A stretch of DNA of 64,000 bases, taken from NCBI GenBank assembly GCA_903858115.1, contig CAIOHR010000370.1, forward strand, positions 1 to 64,000, given 5' to 3'. The DNA is from an uncultured Pirellula sp. GTDB lineage: Bacteria; Planctomycetota; Planctomycetia; Pirellulales; Pirellulaceae. Below the pieces are notes generated by a model that made no database searches, was not told the DNA's origin, and worked only from the letters and a program-made list of their open reading frames with translations. The stretch's first letter is position 1; each line of letters opens with the position of its first letter. The position numbers were made by a program, and so were the translations under genes. Shown piece after piece: positions 42,065-50,060 of this stretch.

Positions 42065-43084
42065 TCAACCGCCAACATCGTCGGCTCGATAATCTTCTAG
42101 AGCTTCCTGCCAAAGTGTAGGAGCATCTGCGATCAATCTTGCTCCTAGTTGAACGATGACGTTCATGCACAAGTAGTTCGCACCACGTGCTGCGACCGAT
42201 GGAGCATACCCATGGGTAATGCCATAAAGAAACGCTCCGGCGAACATATCTCCTGCACCGGTGAGATCTTTTGGCTGGCATGGGAACGAAGGCACGTGGC
42301 ATTCGGTTCCCTCGAAGAAGATATAGGCTCCGTTAGGTCCGTCCGTTACTACGCAGTTCGGTACCAAACTCTTTAGTGCGGCGAAAGCTGCGGCGCTGTC
42401 AGACGTTTGAGTAACGGCCATGGCTTCTGGGGCATTGCAAAAGAAAAGATCGCAACTCTTGAGCGATTCTCGCAGCGCATCCCCGAAAACGTGTGGAATG
42501 AAGGCATCGGAACAGGTAATTGCAACTTTGGTGGCGGATCGTTTGGCACATTGAATTGCCTCGCGAATCGCATGCTGGCCTGTCTCGGGATTCGCGAAGA
42601 CATATCCCTCGATAAAGAGCCATTCCGATTCTTGGATTCTACGTGCGTCTACGTGTTTCGCAGCAAGATGGCTTGAGACAGCCAAACAGGTACGCATCGT
42701 GCGTTCCGCATCTGGAGTGATGATTGCTAAACAGGTTCCGGTCGTTTCTCCGACGATGACGGGGTTACCGATATTGATACGCAGATCACCGAACTCTTCC
42801 GCGTAATGAAGACCATAGCGATCATCCCCCACGCAACCGATGAACGCACCCCGGCCGCCGAGTTGGGACAAACCGATGATAGAATTGGCGACGGAACCTC
42901 CACTGACGAGTCGAAGTTCATGTTTGCTCTGGCCCATGGCAGCTAGGAGGTTGCTTTGTTCCGCAGCCTCCACCAATCGCATGGTTCCGCGTTCAAATTG
43001 CAGCCCTGCAAACTCGTCGTCGGAGACTTCGATAAAGATGTCGACGATGGCATTACCGAGCCCGCACACATTGTATGGCCGCAT
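42065..43084 (-). CDS. PfkB-family sugar/nucleoside kinase, adenosine kinase-like
   Basis: A 339-residue ribokinase-fold protein. MRPYNVCGLGNAIVDIFIEV is the adenosine kinase-type opening, LVSGGSVANSIIGLSQLGG the substrate loop, and DLTGAGDMFAGAFLYGITHG the PfkB signature with the catalytic base Asp in GAGD. The likely reaction is ATP-dependent phosphorylation of adenosine or a related nucleoside or sugar; the family label adenosine kinase is common for such sequences, but the substrate is not proved. It lies upstream of no obvious partner; the cytidylyltransferase-like gene is 83 bases before its start on the same strand. Confidence 0.85.
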   Translation of the reverse strand: MRPYNVCGLGNAIVDIFIEVSDDEFAGLQFERGTMRLVEAAEQSNLLAAMGQSKHELRLVSGGSVANSIIGLSQLGGRGAFIGCVGDDRYGLHYAEEFGDLRINIGNPVIVGETTGTCLAIITPDAERTMRTCLAVSSHLAAKHVDARRIQESEWLFIEGYVFANPETGQHAIREAIQCAKRSATKVAITCSDAFIPHVFGDALRESLKSCDLFFCNAPEAMAVTQTSDSAAAFAALKSLVPNCVVTDGPNGAYIFFEGTECHVPSFPCQPKDLTGAGDMFAGAFLYGITHGYAPSVAARGANYLCMNVIVQLGARLIADAPTLWQEALEDYRADDVGG

Positions 43085-43167
43085 GTACCCAAACCTTTAC
43101 TAGGAGTTATTCGAAAGCTCCAAGTTTTAGCGGTTGGGTAGAAACTGTCGAGTCGTTCGTACGAGTA

Positions 43168-44022
43168 CTAAGCGAATCGGTCCGCTAGCTGCGCAAGTTT
43201 TTGCCAAGAAAGATCATCCCCCGCGACCTCCAGATACGAGGCAGCACGGTCTCGGTCGGCCACGGTTTCTAGCTGAAATCGAAAATCCCTTGAGCACAAT
43301 TGTTCTGGCAAGGGAATAAGTTTCGTAACAAAGATGCCAGGATTTCGGCGAACGAGCTCGGGAACGTCGCAGGGTTCTTCCCAAAGTTTGTTCTCTTCCA
43401 GTTTTTCGAGCCCTTTTCTCGAGCACATCTCCCCGACCAAGCCGAGCGATTGAAGAGAAAAACTAGGACGCGACGGCGACAAGAATCCGACGAAGTCTAC
43501 ATCGGGATTGGCCCATCCACGAGATACGAGCCGATCAAGAAGGGTGGGGTCCGTAAAGGGGCAAAGCGGGCTTGCGAAAACAACCCACTCTGCGGAAAAC
43601 CGTGCAGCAACCTCCATGGCCCGTTGCGTGGGTGATTCGTAGGTACTGGGTGCCCAGCGAGCATTGCAAAGGCCTGTCTTGCTAATGCGGTCCCTGTACG
43701 CGGGCGGACCCGTAACCACAATACAATCGATGAGCGTGGATTCGCTCAAACGGCGGACACACCACTCCAAAAGGGTCAAACCATCCAACTTGCGAAGTGC
43801 TCCATCAAGCCTACTGTCCGCAAGACTAAGCCTGTCCGTGAGACTAAGCCTGTCCGTGAGACTAAGCCCGCTGCCGGACAGATTGGTCGGAGTGTTTTTC
43901 TCGGTTGGAATGGCAAGATCGATCAACGCGATCGTCTGGCGATCCTTAGGACCAACTCCCGCATTCAGAGCATGAGTGGAACGAATGCCAGACTTCGCGG
44001 ACTCAGAAAAATTCATTGCCAT
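43168..44022 (-). CDS. Cytidylyltransferase-like protein with expanded repeat
   Basis: A 284-residue protein. Parts match CMP-sugar or SpsF-type nucleotidyltransferases: TIALIDLAIP as first strand, LDGLTLLEWCVRRL, LIDCIVVTGP, SAEWVVFASPLCPFTDPTLLDRLV and DFVGFLSPSRP, and ETVADRDRA near the end. The loop that normally holds GGxGSRxxxK and binds the nucleotide is missing. In its place is a run SLTDRLSLTDRLSLAD encoded by an 18-bp tandem repeat. Catalysis is therefore uncertain. It may be a decaying enzyme or one with a new loop. PfkB kinase lies directly downstream, so the two may be one transcript. Confidence 0.65.
   Translation of the reverse strand: MAMNFSESAKSGIRSTHALNAGVGPKDRQTIALIDLAIPTEKNTPTNLSGSGLSLTDRLSLTDRLSLADSRLDGALRKLDGLTLLEWCVRRLSESTLIDCIVVTGPPAYRDRISKTGLCNARWAPSTYESPTQRAMEVAARFSAEWVVFASPLCPFTDPTLLDRLVSRGWANPDVDFVGFLSPSRPSFSLQSLGLVGEMCSRKGLEKLEENKLWEEPCDVPELVRRNPGIFVTKLIPLPEQLCSRDFRFQLETVADRDRAASYLEVAGDDLSWQKLAQLADRFA
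43823..43870. repeat. 18-bp tandem repeat inside the cytidylyltransferase gene
   Basis: AGACTAAGCCTGTCCGTG occurs at 43823-43840 and 43841-43858, and a partial third copy runs to 43870. Each copy encodes six residues (LSLTDR type), so length changes keep the frame. It lies where the nucleotide-binding loop is expected. Confidence 0.9.
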
Positions 44023-44571
44023 ATTTTTGCTCCAAGCTTAAGTGGCCCCGGTATTCCGAAGCAAATGAGGTAGCTGTCCAAATCACCCTAACAAGGCGTC
44101 TTCACCGTAAGAAAGCGTAGCCCATCAAACACCATTCCCAAAGGATGCCGTCTTCGAAAAGAAAGACATTCAAGGCGAACAAAAGTGAACGATGCTCCAA
44201 ACTCCATAGACTCTCAATCAGACTATAGCGACAACAAGGCTCGCAAGTCGTTCGTGGTGTAACTCAAGGCTAGTGGTAACTGAAGGCTAGTGATACTGCG
44301 CGTCCTGACTCGATCACGATGGATGTTGTCGGCATAACCCCCAACAAGTTTCAATTTATCGATCCCTTTTCCACATTGCAACAAGACTGCGTTGAAATTG
44401 AGATTCTTTTGTTTCGCTGCTAGCAAACGATGCAAGCATCTTTTGGGGGGATGCTTTACATTCCTTCAAAGCTGTGCATACTTGCGACCCCGCTGGCGAG
44501 CAAGAAATTGCGTCACTAGTCTCCTTTGTTTTCTTTTGATTCAAACTCTACTCTCGATCCAACGCCTTCGC
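44023..44571. other. 549-bp region without a supported gene
   Basis: This lies between the cytidylyltransferase start and the TIM-barrel gene. It must hold promoters for both. It contains a 17-bp tandem pair, AACTCAAGGCTAGTGGT and AACTGAAGGCTAGTGAT (44261-44294), and a hairpin AAGCATC-N9-GATGCTT at 44434-44456. An open frame from 44392 into the next gene encodes nothing family-like before residue 61, and I do not accept it. Confidence 0.6.
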
Positions 44572-45396
44572 ATGCCAAGTCCCTGGACATCACGATTGTC
44601 AGTTGCGGAAGTATCCACGTTTCGCTGGAGTTTTGAACAAGATGTTTTGCGGTATCGTTCTCACGGGTATGAGGCGATGGGAATTTGGCGACTCAAGCTT
44701 GCAGACTATGGCGAGGAGAGGGGGGCTGACTTTCTCGAAGAACATGGCATGAAAGTCTCCTCGCTTCATTGGGCAGGTGGCTTTACCGGCCATGATGGAA
44801 GAACGTTTCGCGAAGCGATGCACGATGGCTTAGATGCTATTGAACTTGCATCTGCCTTGAAAGCGAATTCGTTGGTTGTTCTTGCTGGCAGCAGATCAGG
44901 TCATACGAGAAATCATGCAAAAAGACTACTCACCGGTGCATTGAAGGAATTGGCAGAAGCAGCCAGTGCCGTCGGTGTGCAATTGGCAGTCGAACCGATG
45001 CACATTGGCTGCGCTCAGGACTTCACGTTTCTCACATCGATCCCCGATACGTTGGATGTCATCGCGAAAATCGGACAGCCCAATTTGGGAATCGTTTTCG
45101 ACAGCTACCATCTGGGGCAAGATGAAAACGTTATTGACTGGCTTCCCTCGATCGTCCCACTGATACGACTGGTACAACTCGGCGACGCCCGGGGTGCGCC
45201 ATTGGGCGAACAGAACCGTTGCATGCTCGGTGAAGGACATCTTCCACTCTCTTCTATTGTTCAAGTGATTGAATCTTATGAGTACAGCGGTTTTTATGAA
45301 GTAGAGTTGGTGGGTGAAGACATGGAAAGCTACGATTACGATCGACTGCTGGCCGACTCCAGGAGGAAGATGGTTGAGTTCTCGGCTCATTCTTGA
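44572..45396 (+). CDS. Sugar phosphate isomerase/epimerase, TIM barrel
   Basis: 274 residues from ATG 44572. Begins MPSPWTSRLSVAEVSTFRWS and continues with the xylose-isomerase-like barrel: GYEAMGIWRLKLADYGEERG, AGGFTGHDGRTF, VVLAGSRSGHT, VQLAVEPMHIG with a likely metal glutamate, LGIVFDSYHLGQDENVID with Asp-His, and LVQLGDARGAPLG. Metal-binding Glu, Asp, His and Glu (in FYEVELVG) are all visible. The family covers hexulose epimerases and inosose dehydratase-type enzymes; the substrate cannot be fixed. It is not coupled to glmS, whose start is 330 bases later. Confidence 0.82.
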   Translation: MPSPWTSRLSVAEVSTFRWSFEQDVLRYRSHGYEAMGIWRLKLADYGEERGADFLEEHGMKVSSLHWAGGFTGHDGRTFREAMHDGLDAIELASALKANSLVVLAGSRSGHTRNHAKRLLTGALKELAEAASAVGVQLAVEPMHIGCAQDFTFLTSIPDTLDVIAKIGQPNLGIVFDSYHLGQDENVIDWLPSIVPLIRLVQLGDARGAPLGEQNRCMLGEGHLPLSSIVQVIESYEYSGFYEVELVGEDMESYDYDRLLADSRRKMVEFSAHS

Positions 45397-45435
45397 GAAT
45401 GCTAGCGATCACCCGTCACTTGTCTTTTGATTTAG

Positions 45436-45597
45436 GTCAGCAATCTACCTGGAGTCCGTCTAGGAATTTCTTTAAGCAGCGACGGGTTCGGTTATGGTAC
45501 TGGTTATGGATTCGGGCCTGGCTTCCATGCCGGGCGGCCATTTCAAGCGGATGCTAGTCCGGTCGTAGGGATTGTTCCGTGGGAAGGATGGCAATAG
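45436..45597 (+). pseudogene. Orphan Gly/Tyr/Phe-rich C-terminal fragment
   Basis: An open frame of 53 codons, with TAG just before it, encodes GFGYGTGYGFGPGFHAGRPF, then ADASPVVGIVPWEGWQ and a stop. The pattern looks like the end of a secreted glycine-rich protein, but no ATG, GTG or TTG is in frame. It lies in the 330 bases between the TIM-barrel gene and glmS. It may be the tail of a lost gene or chance; I cannot tell. Confidence 0.35.
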
Positions 45598-45725
45598 CGT
45601 CGTGAGTTCCAATTTTCGACCTTCAATTTAGAATTGGATTTCTCGGTCATCACTCGTGACGTAGGGTTGGCAACGCTTTCTATTCTCGCTATTCCCAATC
45701 TTCAACCGTTCGTTGAGCAAAACCT

Positions 45726-47615
45726 ATGTGCGGTATCGTTGCCTATGTTGGAAAAAAAGAAGCAACCCCGTTTCTAATTTCCGGACTTCGCCGTTTAGAG
45801 TACCGGGGCTATGACAGTGCTGGCATAGCCACACTTCCCCCTTCCATAGGTAGCTTCCAGGTAAGTCGAGCCGTTGGTCGAATCGATCGACTGTCGGAAC
45901 AACTCGACATTGCACCCGTCGTTGGATCCATTGGGATTGGCCATACGCGATGGGCAACGCACGGCCCCGCAACGACGGAAAATGCGCACCCTCACCTTGG
46001 TGGACGGGGAGTGGCGGCGGTCGTACACAATGGTGTGATTGAAAACTACCAGGTTCTGAAAGAAGTTCTCATAGAGAAAGGCTATGTCTTTCAATCTGCC
46101 ACCGATACCGAAGTGATTGCTCACTTGGTTGCCGATCGATTGAGAAGTTTATTGGATGCTCCGTCGACCGAAGGTGGCGTCCCATTGGTGGAAGGCCCGA
46201 ACGCTGTGTTTGTTGAAGCGGTTCGCGAAACGGTCGCACAGCTTCGAGGCACTTACGGGCTTGTCGTCATGTTCCGTGATCGCCCGGATCTATTGGTCGC
46301 TGCGAGATGCGGAAGCCCGTTGGTTCTCGGGGTCGGACGGGGTGAACAGTTTATCGCGAGCGATACTTCGCCGTTGGTTGGCCATACCGAGCGAATCATT
46401 TTTCTTGCAGACCACCAGATTGCAGTGGTGACCCAGGACTCGATTCAAGTATTGCATAAAGACCAAGGACGAATCCGTCCTGAAGTGCGAATCTTGGAGA
46501 ATCGCTCTCAGGATGTTTCGAACGATGGTTTTGCCCATTACATGCTGAAGGAGATCTACGAACAACCTAAGTCGCTTCGCAATGCGATGCGTGGACGATT
46601 GGATCGAGAAAATGCGACCGCAAAATTTGGTGGTCTGAACTTAACACCTGCTCAGTTGCGTGGTGTGAATCGATTGATTCTGACCGCATGCGGAACGAGT
46701 TGGCATTCCTCCTTGGTGGGAGAGTATTTGATAGAAGAGCTCGCAAGATTACCCGTTGAGGTAGAGTACGCGAGTGAGTTAAGATATCGAAATCCACCGG
46801 TGGATCACGACACATTGATCTTCGGCATTACACAGAGTGGTGAAACAGCGGACACGTTGGCGGCGCTTCGCGAAATGAAGCGGAAAGGCCATCATACTCT
46901 CGCGATTTGCAATGTCATCGGAAGCAGTATCGCTCAAGAAGCCGATGGTGGAATCTACTTGCACGCTGGTCCTGAGATCGGGGTTGCATCGACGAAAGCT
47001 TTTACATCGCAGCTATGCGTTCTTTCGATGTTGGCTCTTTACTTTGGCCGGTTACGTCATCTTAGTTTCGAGGCTGGGCAACGTATCATCGATCAGTTGG
47101 AGAATTTGCCAAACATGGTTGAGCAGGCATTAAAGTGCGATGCTCAAGTTCAGCAGGTCGCGGCCAAATACAAGGACGCCACGAACTTTTTGTACTTGGG
47201 ACGCAACTACAACTTCCCAACGGCATTGGAAGGTGCGCTGAAGCTTAAGGAAATCAGCTATATTCATGCGGAGGGATATCCGTCGGCAGAAATGAAACAT
47301 GGCCCCATCGCTTTAGTCGATGAGCATACGCCGTCGGTCTTCATCATGTCGCGGTCGACTGTCTATGACAAGGTGATGAGTAACTTGCAAGAAGTCAAAG
47401 CACGTCGCGGTCCAGTGATTGCAATTGTGGATGAATTGGACGACAAACTAACCCGTTTGGTAGATGACGTTATCGAGATTCCTTACGTCGAAGATTTCCT
47501 GCAACCCATCGTCGCCTCCATTCCGCTGCAACTCCTAGCCTATCACATTGCAGTCCTTCGAGGTTGCGATGTCGACAAGCCACGAAATCTTGCAAAAAGC
47601 GTAACCGTCGAATAA
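45726..47615 (+). CDS. glmS: Glutamine--fructose-6-phosphate aminotransferase
   Basis: A 629-residue enzyme starting MCGIVAYVGKKEATPFLISG; Cys2 is the glutaminase nucleophile after Met removal. The N-terminal domain has HTRWATHGPATTENAHPH and IVHNGVIENY-type segments. Two SIS sugar-isomerase domains follow, with LTACGTSWHSSLVGEYLIEE and FGITQSGETADTLAALREM, and the C-terminal KPRNLAKSVTVE closes the active site. It makes glucosamine 6-phosphate, the first step to UDP-GlcNAc for envelope sugars. It is slightly longer than the usual 608 residues by an insert around residue 145 (DAPSTEGGVPLVEGPN). A 71-residue protein gene follows after 31 bases. Confidence 0.97.
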   Translation: MCGIVAYVGKKEATPFLISGLRRLEYRGYDSAGIATLPPSIGSFQVSRAVGRIDRLSEQLDIAPVVGSIGIGHTRWATHGPATTENAHPHLGGRGVAAVVHNGVIENYQVLKEVLIEKGYVFQSATDTEVIAHLVADRLRSLLDAPSTEGGVPLVEGPNAVFVEAVRETVAQLRGTYGLVVMFRDRPDLLVAARCGSPLVLGVGRGEQFIASDTSPLVGHTERIIFLADHQIAVVTQDSIQVLHKDQGRIRPEVRILENRSQDVSNDGFAHYMLKEIYEQPKSLRNAMRGRLDRENATAKFGGLNLTPAQLRGVNRLILTACGTSWHSSLVGEYLIEELARLPVEVEYASELRYRNPPVDHDTLIFGITQSGETADTLAALREMKRKGHHTLAICNVIGSSIAQEADGGIYLHAGPEIGVASTKAFTSQLCVLSMLALYFGRLRHLSFEAGQRIIDQLENLPNMVEQALKCDAQVQQVAAKYKDATNFLYLGRNYNFPTALEGALKLKEISYIHAEGYPSAEMKHGPIALVDEHTPSVFIMSRSTVYDKVMSNLQEVKARRGPVIAIVDELDDKLTRLVDDVIEIPYVEDFLQPIVASIPLQLLAYHIAVLRGCDVDKPRNLAKSVTVE

Positions 47616-47646
47616 CCGGGCTTCCGTTCTTGAAAAGAGTCAGCAC

Positions 47647-47862
47647 ATGAAAAAAGATGAATTAGGCCTGTCCTTTAGTGCCCGGAAAGCACTCACCGTG
47701 CACTTGGGCGAGGCTGCCGGCAATGAGATTGCAACGCTACTCCAACGCATGGCGGCTCAGATCGATGAGCTCAAGAAAAGCAAAGTGAGTGTGACGCAAG
47801 TCATCCCGGGACAAGCCAAGCAGGATCCGCTGCTGCAATCGCTCGACAACGAATCGTTTTGA
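47647..47862 (+). CDS. Small hypothetical protein, 71 residues
   Basis: MKKDELGLSFSARKALTVHL begins the protein, with helical segments EAAGNEIATLLQRMAAQIDE and a basic KKSKVSVTQ. No family recognised, no signal peptide. The middle may form a coiled coil. It follows glmS after 31 bases and may be in the same transcript; the ATG is well placed after AAAAGAG. The next gene starts about 80-120 bases later. Confidence 0.6.
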   Translation: MKKDELGLSFSARKALTVHLGEAAGNEIATLLQRMAAQIDELKKSKVSVTQVIPGQAKQDPLLQSLDNESF

Positions 47863-47981
47863 TGAGCTACCTATGGAGCGAGTGCGTGTGGTATATTTAG
47901 GGATCGTGTAAAATGATTGCTTAATGTTCGATAGAAGGATCTATTAATATCACGACACCACCAGCTTCTAAGTGGTTTGGG

Positions 47982-48860
47982 TTGTTGCTCGTCATCACGG
48001 CATCGGTTTTGTGGAGCTTAAGCGGATTCTTTACGCAGCTTGAACAGCTAACCGTTTGGCCAATGGAAACGCGAGGATTGGCAATCGCATTTTGGAGAGC
48101 ATTGTTCGCCCTGACGCTTCTAGTGCCGCTTGTCCGACGCGTCAGCTGGAAGATTGGCATGGTTCCCATGACTCTTTGTTTTGCGACCATGAATTTATCT
48201 TTTCTGTCAGCAGTGACTGTCGGTTCACCCGCCAACACGATTTGGCTTCAGTACCTAGCTCCAAGCTGGGTGATGTTGGGGGCCATTTGGATCTTTGGCG
48301 ACAAAACGGTCGGTCGCGATTGGTTCATGTTGGTTTGCTGTACCGCTGGCGTACTTTTTATTCTGTTCATGGAGTATTTTTACTCTACTCCCAATCCTGA
48401 TTATCGATGGTGGGCGCCAATTCTCGCTATCATCTCAGGCGCGAGCTATGCAGGCGTCATCTTGAGCATGCGTACTTTACCGAAGGAAGACCCTGCATGG
48501 TTGATCGCATTAAATCACATCGTAACTGCGATCGCAGTGTTGCCCTTCGTGGTACTCAGTGGTGCTGCGATCCCGACTGGGAGCCTCTGGCTGATTCTCG
48601 CGGCGCTCGGGATCTTCCAAATGGGGTTGCCCTACTTTCTATTCGCGCACGGCCTCAAGACGACTCCGAGCTATATTGCGGCGTTGATTACGCTGCTGGA
48701 ACCTGTACTGCTTCCCATCTGGGTGCATATTACTCGCAATGGTGACCCCTCCTATCAACCGCCGGGTTGGTGGACTTGGGTTGGCGCCTTGATGATTTTG
48801 ATCGGTCTTGTCAGCCGCTACGCCTTTGTCAAGAAAGGAAGTACCGAGGAGTCCACATGA
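47982..48860 (+). CDS. EamA/DMT-family transporter
   Basis: A ten-helix transporter of the drug/metabolite superfamily: VITASVLWSLSGFFTQ is the first repeat start, and GASYAGVILSMRTLP and LLEPVLLPIWV lie in the second EamA repeat. Substrates range from amino acids to nucleotide sugars. The only standard start, TTG 47982, lies inside the first helix and has no ribosome site. AGAAGGA at 47933-47939 stands just before in-frame ATT 47943 and ATC 47949. Those would give the more natural N-terminus NITTPPASKWFG. A non-AUG start or a sequence error is possible. The stop overlaps the glycosyltransferase start (ATGA, 48857-48860). Confidence 0.82.
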   Translation: MLLVITASVLWSLSGFFTQLEQLTVWPMETRGLAIAFWRALFALTLLVPLVRRVSWKIGMVPMTLCFATMNLSFLSAVTVGSPANTIWLQYLAPSWVMLGAIWIFGDKTVGRDWFMLVCCTAGVLFILFMEYFYSTPNPDYRWWAPILAIISGASYAGVILSMRTLPKEDPAWLIALNHIVTAIAVLPFVVLSGAAIPTGSLWLILAALGIFQMGLPYFLFAHGLKTTPSYIAALITLLEPVLLPIWVHITRNGDPSYQPPGWWTWVGALMILIGLVSRYAFVKKGSTEEST

Positions 48861-50017
48861 AGGTAATGCATGTCATTACAAGAATGATCGTCGGCGGGGC
48901 ACAAGAAAACACATTGTATAATTGCCTCGACTTGGCTAGCGATTTCGGCGACGAAGTCAAACTGGTGACCGGTCCGTCTCTTGGTGCGGAAGGTGAGCTA
49001 CTAAGCAAGGTGGACACGAGTGCCATCGCGGTCGAAGTCCTTCCCTCGCTGCGAAGAGCGATCCATCCCATTTACGATGCGAGGGCGTATTCTGCTTTGA
49101 AAGCGAGCATGCGATCTTGGAGACCCGAGGTTGTGCATACCCATAGTGCCAAGGGTGGACTGTTGGGTAGAGCCGCAGCATGGGCGGTAGGAGTTCCATG
49201 CGTTATTCACACCGTCCACGGAGCGCCGTTTCACGCATTTCAGAATCGGATGAGTCGATACTTTTTTATCGCATGCGAACGTTGGGCTGCGAAACGTTGC
49301 CATCACATGATCTCTGTGGCTGATGCGATGACCGATTTGCTAGTAGAAGCACGGGTTGCGAAGCCCGATCGCTTTACGACCATTTATAGCGGAATGGATG
49401 TTGAACCATTCTTGCATGCTCATGTGCACCGCACCAGGATGCGAACTAAGCTTGGATTCCACGATCAGGATATTGTCTTTGGAAAGATTGCACGACTGTT
49501 TCATTTGAAGGGACATGAGTACGTCATCGAAGCAGCGAAGAGCGTGGTACAACAAGTGCCGAATGCGAAGTTTTTGTTTGTTGGCGACGGACTTCTGAGA
49601 CAGGAATTAGAAGATCGCATCGCCAAAGCGGAATTGTCAAAGCACTTCTTGTTTGCTGGGCTTGTTTCCCCGTCGGAAATTCCAGCGTACATCAGCGCCA
49701 TGGATGTCTTAGTTCATACGTCGCTTCGCGAAGGACTGGCCCGAGCGCTTCCACAAAGCTTGATCGCAGGTAAACCTGCCATCAGCTTCGACATCGATGG
49801 AGCGAGAGAAGTTGTAATATCGGGACAAACCGGTTGCTTGGTTCCTGCACTCGATACGCACCAGCTTGCCGAATCGATGGTGGAATTGGCGCAATCGCCT
49901 GCGAATCGAGACGCCTTAGGCCTCGAGGGACGTCGCCGATTCACCCATCGATTTCGACACCAATCGATGACTCGCGATATCCGAAGTCTTTACTGCCGCT
50001 GGATGTCGACAACCTAG
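48857..50017 (+). CDS. Glycosyltransferase family 4
   Basis: 386 residues from ATG 48857, coupled to the EamA gene. MKVMHVITRMIVGGAQENTL is the typical GT4 opening with the GGAQ loop. VVHTHSAKGGLLGRAAAWAV and VIHTVHGAPFH lie in the acceptor half; FGKIARLFHLKGHEYVIEA starts the donor half, and SLREGLARALPQSLIAGKPA is the nucleotide-sugar region. The tail, RFRHQSMTRDIRSLYCRW, is basic. Such enzymes build surface polysaccharides or glycolipids. The linked transporter could move a precursor, but this is a guess. The stop codon lies in a 15-bp tandem repeat. Confidence 0.9.
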   Translation: MKVMHVITRMIVGGAQENTLYNCLDLASDFGDEVKLVTGPSLGAEGELLSKVDTSAIAVEVLPSLRRAIHPIYDARAYSALKASMRSWRPEVVHTHSAKGGLLGRAAAWAVGVPCVIHTVHGAPFHAFQNRMSRYFFIACERWAAKRCHHMISVADAMTDLLVEARVAKPDRFTTIYSGMDVEPFLHAHVHRTRMRTKLGFHDQDIVFGKIARLFHLKGHEYVIEAAKSVVQQVPNAKFLFVGDGLLRQELEDRIAKAELSKHFLFAGLVSPSEIPAYISAMDVLVHTSLREGLARALPQSLIAGKPAISFDIDGAREVVISGQTGCLVPALDTHQLAESMVELAQSPANRDALGLEGRRRFTHRFRHQSMTRDIRSLYCRWMSTT

Positions 50018-50040
50018 AGATCACTAACCTAGAGATCTCC
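50011..50040. repeat. 15-bp tandem pair over a stop codon
   Basis: AACCTAGAGATCACT (50011-50025) is followed by AACCTAGAGATCTCC (50026-50040). The first copy contains the TAG stop of the glycosyltransferase at 50015-50017. CTCCCGGGAG at 50037-50046 is a perfect palindrome directly after. Confidence 0.85.
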
Positions 50041-50060
50041 CGGGAGTTGCCGACTAGATT

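Noticed and set aside
44392-44571. Upstream extension of the TIM-barrel gene
   Set aside because: Sixty residues of cysteine-rich, basic sequence do not match the family; the barrel begins just after ATG 44572.
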